Positions 10,276-22,400 of a stretch of DNA of 64,000 bases are shown here, piece after piece (within the stretch, counting starts at the first letter, position 1; the number at the start of each line of letters is the position of its first letter). The position numbers and the translations under genes were made by a program. The stretch comes from Osmia lignaria lignaria (lineage: Eukaryota; Arthropoda; Insecta; Hymenoptera; Megachilidae). The notes below the pieces were generated by a model. The model saw only the letters and a program-made list of their open reading frames with translations, did not search any database and was not told the origin of the DNA. The DNA lies in the NCBI RefSeq assembly GCF_051020975.1, contig NC_135042.1, positions 4,425,888-4,489,887 of the forward strand. The letters run 5' to 3'.

Positions 10276-11054
10276 GTGTCTAATAGTACGTTCAAATACA
10301 ACGGTAAATTAGCGCCGCCTTAAATTAGCTTCGACTTGAAACGCAGCTTCTCGTTGTAATTAGTAACGCTAACAATGTATTGTACTCCGGATTGCTTCAT
10401 CTCGATAAAAAGGATAAAAAATAGCACTGCAAAGCGTCACCCAACGTTTACCTTCGTATACAAACGTATCCTGGTGCTAAAATTTTAGTTTTGTTAAACG
10501 TGACATGTCTTGGAATTGAAAATTCCATGTAACAATTAACGAATTACATTGGTCAAGGTAAGAAATTGGTGTTTTCTAAAATAAATACATATTTTTGAAT
10601 ACAGGTGAGCTTCGAATGATAAAAATTTTACTAGGTGTTAATTGTTGTAATTAAAATTTCATCTCCAAATTTAATTTCTATTAAAAATATATATAAAATA
10701 ATCTCCTTTCGATATTTTCAATATTTTTCGCATAGAAAAAAAATGCCTAATTTATTTGATATAAACCTGAAACCCTGGAACATGGAACATTACTCTATTC
10801 GAATTTGTAAAACAACTGCGGTTGTAAACAGATGCATTATAAAGATATAAACCGATTTCAGTACAAAACTGACAATACTACCTCGTTTATACTTTAATGC
10901 GTTCAATACGAACATCGCATGTATACGCTGATGTTACGATTACTCACACGAGTTTCATTTTATTTGCTCTTAACGCAGATAGGAATCGTTTTAAACTATC
11001 GCATAACTTACAAAATAATATAACTTACGAACGGTGTGCATGGACCGCAGTTAT

Positions 11055-11155
11055 GTCCGGTCGTATCATATCAAATGACCGATTTCGAAACACAGGAATT
11101 CGAAACACAGGACATAAAAGTGCTGCAAAACAAGACTGGTAATTGAAAATTTGAT
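11055..11155. repeat. Dispersed repeat, copy 1
   Basis: A stretch including GTATCATATC and CCGATTTCGAAA resembles 15110-15220 over about 100 bp (ATC-rich start, GCAAAA in the middle, AATTTGAAAATT-like end). The copy contains a local duplication of TTCGAAACACAGGA (11087 onward). Probably an old mobile-element fragment. Confidence 0.4.
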
Positions 11156-11229
11156 AAAAATGACTGTACAACCCTTTCTAATCACGATCTCAACTGAAAT
11201 GAACATTATCGGATTCCAAAAAGCCAAGA

Positions 11230-11540
11230 AAATTTATGGCCTTTCCCTTTGCACGACCAATGTAACCTCGTGATTGAGAGTTGTACCGAAATTGGTAAGG
11301 ACGGGATGACCACCTCGTGGAGGAGACGACCAACCCGTTATCGAGTCTCTCCTCGGATCTCCAACGGGGAAAACAAGACGTATCTCACAATCGGTAAGAA
11401 CGTCATTAATGCGGGGACGATATACCCTGGTGTCATTCGCCGTGAAATAACGCAATACGATAAAACATGCTACCAGGAGGTCCCTGAGTGTACTTACAGT
11501 CTGTCTCACAAGAGCGTGGCCACGATATCTTGGTGAAAAT
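11230..11540. other. GC-richer segment with open frames on both strands, origin unknown
   Basis: About 300 bp open on the plus strand (95 codons) and the minus strand (91 codons). Neither translation shows a motif I recognise, and neither is flanked by clear splice sites. It could be conserved regulatory DNA or a transposon remnant. Confidence 0.25.
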
Positions 11541-12039
11541 TTATCTACCGTGTAAAATGTTGCGCATGGATTGAAATATGTATCGTATGAAAAGTATTTG
11601 TTAATTTCCCCTATCGGTCAATTAGGTATATACCACTGGTATATTATCACATTATTGCAAATGGCATGCAATTTTATTTTAGTATGTGGTACCTCAATTA
11701 ATCCTTTCATAATTAGTCTAATTTCCACTGTTATGGCAATATTTTAGAATATTTTTTAATAATTTTTCTACGCTGCTTACAAATAAAATGTAGAGTACAA
11801 TTATTTAATCATTATAATATTATCGATTGTTATTATTATTATAGAAATAACTGATGGAGTTATAAATATACCATAGGTCACGTAGCTGTGCTATTGTCAT
11901 TACCAATTAGCAGTATATTGAAACACCTGTAATTCTTAATTAATTCATTATAATTATGGATACATTCTTGTGAGACGTACTGTATGTACTGTACAAGTTG
12001 AAGATACAGAGATGTCGCGTGGGAAGGTGGCCATCGCAG

Positions 12040-12185
12040 GTAGGCCGATCAGATTGGAACGTATCGATAGGCCGAGATTCGAGACAAGATCGTGGTATCG
12101 ATACGACCGGCTGGTACCGTACAGAAGGACCCATTAATACGATGCGGTATCGTCTCATAAATACGGTGGCCGATACGAAAAATCA
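12040..12185. promoter_or_regulatory. DRE/BEAF-like cluster (two TATCGATA sites)
   Basis: Two perfect TATCGATA octamers (12062-12069 and 12096-12103) lie 34 bp apart, with further GGTATCG and CCGATACG sites at about 12144 and 12171. In Drosophila TATCGATA is the DREF element, and clustered CGATA is bound by the boundary factor BEAF-32; the motif marks housekeeping promoters and domain borders. I find no convincing gene start beside it. Confidence 0.35.
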
Positions 12186-12585
12186 CCAACGAGAAGATGC
12201 GAACCGATAAATCAATCCCCTTTTAACCCAGCCTGCTACAAATAGACCGCATTTGTCAGGCTTCGCCGGAGAATGGAGCCTTCCATTTTTCGTGTCAACG
12301 CCGGAAAAGCCGCTTGCCGTAGTTTTGGACTCTCGTTGAATCAATTTTCCGCCGGATCTTCTTAGCGAAACAAATGCCACGAATTATTGGGGGACAATAA
12401 AAGCCTTCGCTTCCCGCAATGTCACGGTTTTCAACTAATGGAATTTTTTTATCGAGGAAGCTGGATCCTGATACATACTCGAACACGTGTGATCGTGTTG
12501 AAATATGTATTTTCCTATGAATGAAATGATTTTGTATCAACCTTTCAAATTAAACTCGTGTAATAAATTAAAAATAATTATTATA

Positions 12586-12775
12586 TCAAATAATAATCAT
12601 TGGTCTGACAAGGTAGGGGTCAGGGTGGGCTTGGCACCCTTAAACATCTAGACTGGCCCTTGCCCAAAAATGTGGATCTTTATCATACCAAAATTAAAAA
12701 ATTTCTAAATTTCTGAGACCTGGCCCACCCTAGAGAAAGGTCCAAGTCACGTCAATGATAATAATTCCTAATTTC
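12586..12775. mobile_element. Small inverted-repeat element (MITE-like)
   Basis: The left edge (AATAATAATCATTG..GGGTGGGC) is mirrored at the right edge (GCCCACCC..CAATGATAATAATT), about 185 bp overall, with diverged sequence between the matching blocks. No coding capacity. The superfamily is not clear from the ends. Confidence 0.35.
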
Positions 12776-14589
12776 TTATTTCCTTATATTACCTTGAAAT
12801 CTCTGAAGGTCCTCCAGTTTCCAAAATATCATTACCTTATACTATATTATAGCTTTCTCAATACCTTATGATATTTTCTTTTTTTAATAAAATATTATTT
12901 ATACTTCTATAAATTTGAAGAAGTTAGAAAATTCGAATCAGTATATATTTTATTTCCTTATTTCCGATAGATCTCTACCACTATCAATGTCATAAGAGAT
13001 GAGAAAAGCGGTACGCAAGCTTTGTAAAGGAAGCGAAACGAAATATAAAGAGAAGCGAAAATACGAGTAGAAATCATCCTTACCAAGCCGACAGACTGAA
13101 AAGGTTGAATGGCCAGTTCCAGTTTCTCCAATGATTTGTAATTACTGCCACTAATATGATACAGTTGACTACAGCGGTTCTCATTCCTGGTACGTTATTC
13201 GTTACTGTCGAAACAAAGGGGTTAGTGATTGTTAAATATGAAGGAACACTGGTTGCTTGCGAATAGGTTCATCAGGAGCCCTCGGGCTTTACGATCCTCT
13301 ACGGCGCCGCGAGTTAATCATTCCGAGCGAACCATTTTCGTCCTTACGAACTTTGTATTACCCTTCATTCGTTTTCTTACCGGTTCCATTCGGAGAAAGA
13401 CTGCTGCTTCTGTTCTCTTCTGCCGATAGCTACTGTCTCTGATGATTCAAGAGCTGAAACGGCGAGATCGATGAACGCGAACAACCTCCGTCCGAAATTC
13501 CAGGAGCCCCAGGACCAGCTGCATCCCTCTGAATCACCACCACCCATGGTCTTCAACGTCGTTTTCTTAAATCACATCCAATGGAAAAAAAAGGTGATTA
13601 TCACTCGTCCTCGTCGGATGACTCTTTCGTCTACCATCACGAAACGAAGATGTATCAATGTTAAAACGATGACGTTTAAAATTAAAAAATACTAAAACCT
13701 ATATTAATTATAATTACCTAAAATTTTTACCGAATGCAGAGCAACAATGTGGCTATCGTATCTGTGTAAAATAAAAACCTTTCCTAAAGGGATAATAAAG
13801 ATTTATTATTACAAAATTTACTCTTCGATGAGTCTTGAAATTTTTCCCTGATTCACCTATTACGATTCCAGCAGACGAGATTTGCCCCACATTTGTCTTT
13901 TGATATCGCTTTACTCATTCTGCAACTGCAATCGCGATGACAGCATTCAGATACGATACCGTCTCTCGTACTCGTCGATTTCAATCTTGCGAGGAAACGA
14001 CGTGACGAGGCATGCTGTGGTTGAAAGGGACGTGTAAATTGATTTGCGGTTCGTCGTGTGCCGATATACGGTTCTGGCGCCACGACGACATACCAGCATT
14101 TCCGGAATGGCATAACTGTCTTCTCCTTCCTATCCAGCTTGACATTAACGCGGGACTGTTAACGAGAGGGGAGAATTGATTTTGCCAGACTTTTTCCTTG
14201 TACCTTTAAACGATCAAACGATGACTGAGTCACTGAAATTTGAATAAAAGTAAAATGAAAAAAGATGAAAAATCCGTAATTAAACGACGTCTCTAATTGC
14301 CGGAAAAACCGTCGAGCGGAAATATTTGACTCGTCGTAAAATTCGGCGACAATTTAACTAACTCGAGCGAGCGCGTAAAACCGCGGGTGGTTTCGTTGCA
14401 CCGTAAAGTTCCGTTTACACCCGAAACACGAGTGGTCTTAAGCCGGGTCGAAATAATCTGTGGGAACCGGGACCGCGCGGCACAATGGCGGGCTTATTAA
14501 AATTCCTGACTGTATTTTATGCGCGCGAGATGGTGGGCAACGTCGCGAGAAGGTACGAAACACAGACCGGTAGTAGGACTGAAACACGG
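12776..14589. other. Non-coding spacer with GC-richer pockets
   Basis: Pockets at about 13220-13560 and 13870-14110 have open frames without recognisable domains or convincing splice sites. A CpG-rich stretch at about 14330-14560 precedes the purine tract. Confidence 0.35.
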
Positions 14590-14830
14590 CGCATGAGAAA
14601 GAAAAGAAGAGTGGAGGGAAGGGAAGATAGGACCGGAGAAACTGTAAGAACGAAAGTAAGAAAAAAAAGAAAATAAATAAAGAAAGGAAGGGGGACAGAA
14701 TAAGGGACCAAGATGGGGAGGGAGGGAAGAAATTGAGGGAGACCGAGTGTGCGTACCAAGAAATGAAAAGGGTTACGAGAGAAAAGGAAACGGATAGTTG
14801 TCAGATTAAAAAAGGGAGGAGAAGGGAGAA
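14590..14830. repeat. Polypurine tract
   Basis: About 240 bp in which the plus strand is almost entirely A and G (GGAAGGG, GAAAGAAAAG, GGGAGGGAGGG). It explains the 167-codon hydrophobic open frame on the minus strand, which is translated pyrimidine-rich sequence rather than a membrane protein. Such tracts can form triplex DNA. Confidence 0.6.
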
Positions 14831-15109
14831 GGCCACGCGACTCTGAGTCAAGGCGTAATCTTTTTACATCTACACCCACGCTTACTAACCGACCACTATA
14901 CCGCTCGGCTCCATAACAGTATTTCGCCGTGACCACTTTAGGTACCATCCTTTCTTCGGCCTCATTCCTCGTCTTTTTGATTGTCCGTTTCTTGCTTTCT
15001 CTTATTTTCCCTCGGTACACGAAAATTATTGACCGCTCGATGCTAAGAGAAATACTTTCATAAGAGTTTTAGAGAATGATAGACTACTGCAAAGGTTGAT
15101 CGGTATCTG

Positions 15110-15220
15110 TAATGGTTGTATCATATCCGATAGCCGATTTCGAAATATGGAAAGTCTAGCATTTTTTGATGGCATACGAGCAATGCAAAATTGGAATATT
15201 AATTTGAAAATTAAAGTTTG
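15110..15220. repeat. Dispersed repeat, copy 2
   Basis: Resembles 11055-11155: GTATCATATCCGATAG, CCGATTTCGAAA, GCAAAATTGG and AATTTGAAAATT occur in the same order. Moderately diverged, same orientation. Confidence 0.4.
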
Positions 15221-17391
15221 AATAAAATAGCTGATTATTTGTAATAAAAAATTAATTAAAATAATCAAAATTTGGGTTTCAATAAAAATTGGAAATATTT
15301 CAAAAGAGACTTTCAAATATACAGTACAAATTTCCTTCTGATAAAACGAAAATAAAATCACCCTGTTTTTAGTTTCTCCTACACGTGTTACATATTAAAT
15401 AAAAAATAATCAAATTTTATCGGAGATTCATAAGATATGTTTGGGGAAGAACTGAAAAAATCAGATACGATGACGATCCGCACCTATCAAATATATGATG
15501 CGTATCATGGAAATTCACTTTCTACTTACATATCGTACATCCGGTGTACGCGACATTATTGCACATGATATTCGTTCAAACATTTCCAGCATGAAACATC
15601 CTATAGCGAACGTACGCGAACTAAGTGCGTTACCCTCGTGTATCGTTCTCTCTTATCGCCCGACAACCGCTTATCAAGCGCCAGTCTGGCAGACTCCCTA
15701 CGCAGGTGAATACAGGTATACATCTACCTATGCTTGCACCTATCTCTGGTTTAGGCAGAGAGAATGCTCTTTTTGTATCCTTCACGTTATCGCGAATTCT
15801 CCAGCGTCGAGCTTCGGAACGGTAATTGAATTCTCGGTACTCGCTGATACGCTTTCGACGTACTACCTACGTATCACGTGAAAAGAGCAACTGTTTCCTA
15901 TGTAACAGGGTATTTATTAAGTGTGTAAATTAGTTCGGTACCTTCGTAGATTAGCCAGTGGCTGCTCGCTTTGGCTGCAACTTTCGAAATATACATCCAC
16001 CCTGTAAATAAAGAATATACGTATTTGGATAAAATATCAAAATTAGGGCAGAAAATTAAAAAAATTAAACATGACAAAATATACTTTTTGGTATAATTAC
16101 CTGAGGAAGATTGATGATGTTGCAGTTCCACAGTGCTTATCCACGTGCCACCCTTAAAGGTAGATGTACATAGTTTCGTCCAATCCTTTCAGGTTGGCAC
16201 CTGCAAAAAAAGAGTTCCTTGTCAGTATGAAAAGAATTAAAAGGCTGGACAGAGAATTGAATAAATTCGAGAACCTTCGAAGAGCTCCTCTTATCCAGTT
16301 GGTTCTATGCCAAAAACAAATTAACTTAACTTAAAGAAAAAGAGGGGTAGTTTTCACCGGAAATCGCAGGGAATTAAAAAAGGAGAAATTTTCCTGGCGA
16401 AAGAATTCGCTGTGAACGATGCACCTCCGGGGTGCCCCGCACCCACAAGCGGAACGTACAAGCTGGACCGGCTAAACTCGAAGGGAATCGAATTCAATGG
16501 GACACCATTGTTATTTATTCTCCTAGGCGTGACTGGCCCCGGTCCAACGGCCCACGTGGCTGCGATTATTTATAAAATCGGTACCGAATAGGACTACGTG
16601 CTGGGCGTTAACGAGGATCGTGTCACATCGTTGTGCAATCGGTAACAAAACACCGTTCTTCCAGAAATAAGGAAAAAAGAAAAAATAAAGAAGCGAACAA
16701 GGCGCCTGCTTGTTAATGATACCGATAGAATGGCTTCTTCTAATGTGATAGGAGCTTTCACGTCGATGATTTGTACTGCTGTGTTACGCTCTACGTAATT
16801 GGATGGTTCTTTAAGGTAATGCAATTGGAAGATGCATGAGATTTAACGAGTACGTCATCGAAATAAATTTTAGATAGATTTATTACCTGTGCCCTGGGTC
16901 GCTTGATTTACAACACTCGTTAAATTTAATAATGCTACAATAATCGTCCAATTCTAGAGGCACGTTAACCGTGTAATAAGAAACGGGTACCTAAATCTAA
17001 TTAATTTGGAGACAAATTACACCCTTAGTGGTAGGGCTGTGGAGCCCTATGTGAAAAGAAGATTTGAGTTTCAGGGGTAAGCGAAAGATAAGCAGTAGGT
17101 TGCTCGAGAAATGCATTAAAGACTCCAATAAACTTCGCGCTCGTCTGGAATGCTAATAAATTATCCGTTGGCAATCCCCTTTCCAGCAGATATTACAGAA
17201 GGGAAACGAATCCACGCCGGTAGCCGTGAACGTGGAACGTGGCAATATGGAAGAAGCGTGCAGCTCTCTGTGAACATAGGCACCGACTAATGAGTTTATG
17301 TCTTAATCACTCGATCGATCGATCTTAATCGATGCCTCTTCCTTTCCTATAAATCTTCGACGATCGTCGGCTTCTCTGCCACCGTCGCGGA
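15221..17391. other. Non-coding spacer
   Basis: No supported gene. It contains a perfect hairpin TAGGGCT-GTGG-AGCCCTA near 17033-17050, a CACGTG site near 16551, a CGAT microsatellite near 17309, and a lone CCACCCTGTA transposon-like end near 15998. Confidence 0.4.
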
Positions 17392-17392
17392 G

Positions 17393-17422
17393 GTCTCCAC
17401 GGCGAATGTCTCCACGGCGAAT
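17393..17422. repeat. 15-bp tandem duplication
   Basis: GTCTCCACGGCGAAT occurs twice head to tail without mismatch. Confidence 0.9.
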
Positions 17423-17531
17423 GTCTGCTTCTGTGTACCACCGTGATATGCCCACCGACATTCCATGCGTTCCTACTTTTTTAACTCCCTAATGTATGAG
17501 TAACTCATTTAAGAATCACAGGTGTACAGCT

Positions 17532-17575
17532 ACAGTGCGAGTCAAAAGTTTGAATGCACCCTAGGGTGCTTATGA
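17532..17575. mobile_element. Solitary Tc1/mariner-like terminus
   Basis: Starts ACAGTGCGAGTCAAAAGTTT, like the TACAGT...GGTCAAAAGTTT ends of insect Tc1 elements, followed by a perfect 14-bp palindrome GCACCCTAGGGTGC. No partner terminus or transposase is visible nearby, so this is a remnant at most. Confidence 0.35.
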
Positions 17576-20500
17576 AATTTCAGAAAGTTTAAGAAGGAAT
17601 TTTTATGTGAAAAAATTTTATTCTTTATATGAGGGGTGTCAAATAATCTAAGCACCTTTTATCGAAGAAAGAGAAAAATATTTAAATTATTAATAGGGAT
17701 TAAAATTTACAAAATTTTATATAATTATATAGAATTAATTTCAAGGCAATTATCTAATAATCAAAAATTATATTATTCTTTCTCTAAAATACTTTTAATA
17801 TTAATATAATAAAAATTGAGGTTTTAAAAATTCCTGCTCTCCCTATATGATCATTTTCCCTGGGGAAATCTGATTTGATCGCGATTGTATAGAAATTCTA
17901 TGGTTATACGAACCGAACACAAAGAGTTTGAATTGAATTTCACGTACGTAACTCTCTGCCACGAGTATCTTCATCGTGTATGATTTCGAGAGGGCTTGTA
18001 GGGCTCTCAGAGAAGGTTTTCACGGAACGTAACGAAGGGAAACCATGGTACTATGTACCTTACCGCTATTGTTGTATTGCTGCAAAGTGACGGAAGGGTA
18101 AATATAACGAGGGCGATGAATATTTATAATATCATTGAGAATTGATCGCACTCAAAAAAGGGATTTCGTATGCGTGCAACATGCCGATGCATCGTGATCA
18201 ACATGGAAGATACGCGGGCAGAGTGAATAATTAAAGAAATCTTCTTGGGATGAAGCACTTTGGTAGCAACGTCAGATATTTACGCTCGTTTTACCGTCTG
18301 AACGTATAACTGAGTTACGGTTAGTTTATGATTTCACGCCCTACTTCGTGCACCCGTTACTTCATGGATCGTTCGGTTGATTGACGATTAAAATGAAACA
18401 CCCTCGAATATTTCAGCAATTGAATCGACTGCTAACTTCTCGATTCGATAAACCAACCTTTTATATATTGCTATATTTTGAAACTTTTTTTTGAAATTAA
18501 TTCTATGAGAAAGGAGGAGTATTATTTAATACAATTTCATCTTCCTGTAGATAATAAGCGTACTTAAGAATTGTTTTATCGTAGCCTTTTCTCCTGACAA
18601 TGGAAATAAAGTGATACTTCTGAAAAGCCGTTGAAGTTTTAGAAAGAGGGGAACAAAAGGAACCGACAATCGAGATAAGAATCACAAGATTGTGTCATTA
18701 TCCGTTTCCACTTGGAACATCTTCGAATAAGGTTTCTATAATATTTCTTTCAGGATGACTGGCAAAAATATTTGAGAAGTCAAGGTAGGTTCCTAGAAAA
18801 CCTGGCACCAATTGGATTAACTTACTCGTTGTCAAAGTAAATTAAATTTTCAGCGGTTATGGGTTCCCTTAAACCGCGTACACGCGCGCTAATTGCACGC
18901 GTGGTAGCCATGGTACGTAAACCGAGCGAATGCATATATCATGGAACCGTAATGCAATATCGGTATGACCCTCCTTGGCCCAGAGGCTCATATGCCTATG
19001 TTAGTATAAATAATGCCTGTTATTTGTCGGCTATTAGTTTTTGCACTGGGCTAACTTATCGTCCTCGTAAACTGGCGTACAATTATCTACCTGTGCTATG
19101 CGAGCAGCACCGAAGAGGCTTGGAACGATTGCTCGTGTCACTTCTACTAAAATAAGACGACAAGAAGATGAATAGGTGAATCGGCAAAGGGAACTATGTA
19201 CATCACAGTTACCTAGAGCAATACGTCATCTACAATTTTCCTCCATTCGTATCATTTACTTTTTAACGATAATTTAATAGGAGGTACCATAATTTATTTA
19301 AGAAAGAATTATTTAAACTGAAATTGTATCGTATCATGTGAAATTGTATCATTTTGAATAAATTATTTTTTATAAAACGATTCGTTTGATTTTCATACTT
19401 AGAAATACCTATCTGTTTGAAGGTTCGCATAAATATTTATCAATGAATTACGAAACCGTATATGTAATAGTATTTATCGAGTAGATTAATGACGTGCGAG
19501 TTGGTGATTTACTGGTTTTCACATTATTGTACCCTGTAAATGTCCGTCATGACTAATGTTACCCTGTTAGATGCATTCCACCAACTTTTGTGATAGTAAT
19601 CGACAAATTATGTGGACGTCGCGCAAGTAACACAACAATTTGTGTTATTGGAACTAAAAGTATGCATGTTACACAAAGCGATCATAAATCTTCGACGGTT
19701 CGGCAATAAATCGTTATCACCATTCACTTGAATGATAAATTACCGTACAGCTTTACGAATCCAGTATCAAATGTTGTTTTATCAAATACATATTCGAACA
19801 GATTTCAATTATCCATGTAAGAAGCTCAATTCGCATAAATCAACAAATTAAAACGCAATAAATATTTCCATACTCCCATGGACATAGAATTTATGTTAAT
19901 TGATCAATTAAAATTGCTGCAAAGTAAATGAAAAATACTTCATTTGTTCCTAATTAAAATTACTCAAAACACAGAGTACTTAAGAATTTATTAAATTATT
20001 AAAATTCTAAAATACCGTGCTTCAAAGAATTACTTGATCTGACCTCAACAATTTATTAAACCATTGTTTAAACATTGATTAAAAAAGTAGCGATTCTTAG
20101 ACGCGATAGTGTTATCAAATTCAACGAATCAGTCCTTAACCGAAGTCAACATTCTCGTCGATGCGCTTCGTTCGAAATTATCAGATTCTCTTTTCCTCCG
20201 TCTCTTTTTCTCTTTTCTCATCTCCTCTTATTTTGTACCTTTATTCTTTTTCTACTTCTCTCTCTCTGCCTCTTCGTTTCACGGTGCAACCATTTAGGTT
20301 CGGCGACATTTCCGGTTACGAAGTAGCAGCCGTTACGAGTAACGGCTCGATAAGAACGATCGCCGAAAGAGCAGTAGTTTGTACGTTTCTGTATCCGTGT
20401 GTGCGCGCTCACGGTTGGTCCAATTAAGACGATCCGGTGGCACAAGATCCCAACGATTTCGGAAGATTTATCAGTAACCTTTCCGACGACCACACGCAAA

Positions 20501-21979
20501 ATGAATAAACGCTCGACGAGATTTTCCTTCGAACCGTAAAAAAGTAATTCCATTAACGGTAATATTGATTTTAATGGAGGACATGTTTTAATAAGATTGA
20601 TCAATTTTTCATATTGCATAATTAATATAATAGAAAAGAAATTTATTAGGAACTACTTTACTATTGTTAATTAAAATATAATATGTTATATATATTTTTC
20701 AAATTTAACTTCTCTAGCAAAGTCAAAACGACCCATAGGAGGGTTAACACCCGCTCCTCTCCGACAGGGTGCCCTGAATGCAAGTTTTCCAAAAAGCTGG
20801 TGGCAGCTTTTCTTAAAATCCGTATAATAAGAAGAACGGTTTGGCCAATGTGGTTACATTCATGACAATGAGACGTTGACCTCGGTAAACATCCAACGGT
20901 CAGCTTCTAGCATTGTGAACGCTGCTTTCTTCTTTAATCGTTACGAATTCCGTCACGGGTGAATTTATGTGCGGACTTTTTGGGTGGCCATGCGATGCAA
21001 TTCTCGTTGAAAAAAAAAAAAAAAAAGAAAAATTCAAGAGAATATTCGGGTGTGGATTTTTCGCGCCTTACTCCGCCCTGCGACACCCCTCTAGCTCGAG
21101 TATACCGGAAGTACCAGGTGCACTTTCACTGAGTTTTCACCCTCGAGATCGTTCTCACCCTGAACCAACGACCTTCGACTCTCTTCGAGGTCGCTGGAAA
21201 CGGTCGTTTAACACCCAGTGAGAGTTTTCTTTTCTATCACTTCATTGAGAGAAATTTCCCATGTCGTTGAATGTTTCAAGTGAACGCGTCGATTAAATGG
21301 ATTTTGCGCATCATTGAACAAATTATTGTTGATTGGATAATTCTCAAATGCTTTTGATTTATTATTAGCAACTAGTGTACTGGAAATATTTAATGCTTTT
21401 CCAGTTATTAGTTTCGAAAATATTCTTCTTTTTATTCAATTGTGAAATTGAAGTTTAACAGTGTATTAGCCTTACACTTCTAAATTATTTAATTAAAATT
21501 CCTCCTTTGTAAAATTGCAACACATGAATTTCTTTTCTCATATATATCACTTATAGCCTCCTGACAAGTTGCTTGCTCTTTTGGGTGCGTACCTTTTTCA
21601 CGATTCAGTTATGGGGACAGTTATTGTCGTCGTAGAAAATCCTATGAATAGTAGCTAAACCGTGTCTAATTCAGCGACAAATGGGCACATTGTGACTGCC
21701 AGCATTGTATCATAGAATAGCAGTGGAAACTACGTTTTAAAGACATGTAAATAGAGAAAACCACAGGGTATTTTTCAGAAAAGCCCACCTACTTATTTCA
21801 ATGAAGAGATTGAACTGAATTACCAAATCACAGTTACCAGATATCAATGTAATAGAGCAAGAAAATTGACAAATAAACAATAAAATAGTGTTTAGATTAA
21901 CAACTGAAATATTCAACGATCTTTATCGGTGTTCAAGAAGAAATTAAAGATACCTCTAATTGCATTGTTCCCTTAACGC
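17576..21979. other. Non-coding spacer
   Basis: No supported gene. The open frame at 18859-19155 (98 codons) has no recognisable domain. Overlapping frames at 20075-20619 come from a C/T-rich tract near 20190-20280. Confidence 0.4.
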
Positions 21980-22400
21980 GAGTATCTTATGAGATAGTAT
22001 AGATGATAGCTGGTAAACGGGCAGGGAAGATCAAGAGGGAATCTCCTCTAATGATCGCTGACTTAATATTCTCTGAACGTCGATACTCGATTTAACGAGG
22101 GCGGCACCGGTGCGGGCCACAAAGCGGGCAGACGCGTGTGCATGCAGGTGAAGCAACGGCCGAGAAATAGACCGGCTATTCTCGATTCAAACTGGGCCCT
22201 CGATCGAGAAACGTGCACCCGAAGGAGCTTACCACCGGCCAACAGGAGAAACGCGCGGGAACCTGTACTCGGACAAGCCGGCAGATAAGCAACTTCCAGA
22301 TAAGATACGCTAATTGAGAGATCTTAATTGGAGCCTGCACAGACCCACCTATGCCTTTTTCTCTCTCCCCGATATACCGCCGCCGTCGCGTCGGAACGAC
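21980..22400. promoter_or_regulatory. CpG-rich segment with GATA-type sites
   Basis: Two AGATAAG sites (22282 and 22298), plus TATCTTAT and AGATAG near 21993-22006, lie beside a GC- and CpG-rich block (22080-22270). GATA factors bind WGATAR. Candidate enhancer; inferred from motif density only. Confidence 0.3.

Noticed and set aside
14517..15020. 167-codon minus-strand open frame with hydrophobic stretches
   Set aside because: It is translated mostly from a polypurine/polypyrimidine tract. No domain, no splice context, and the hydrophobicity follows from T/C-rich codons.
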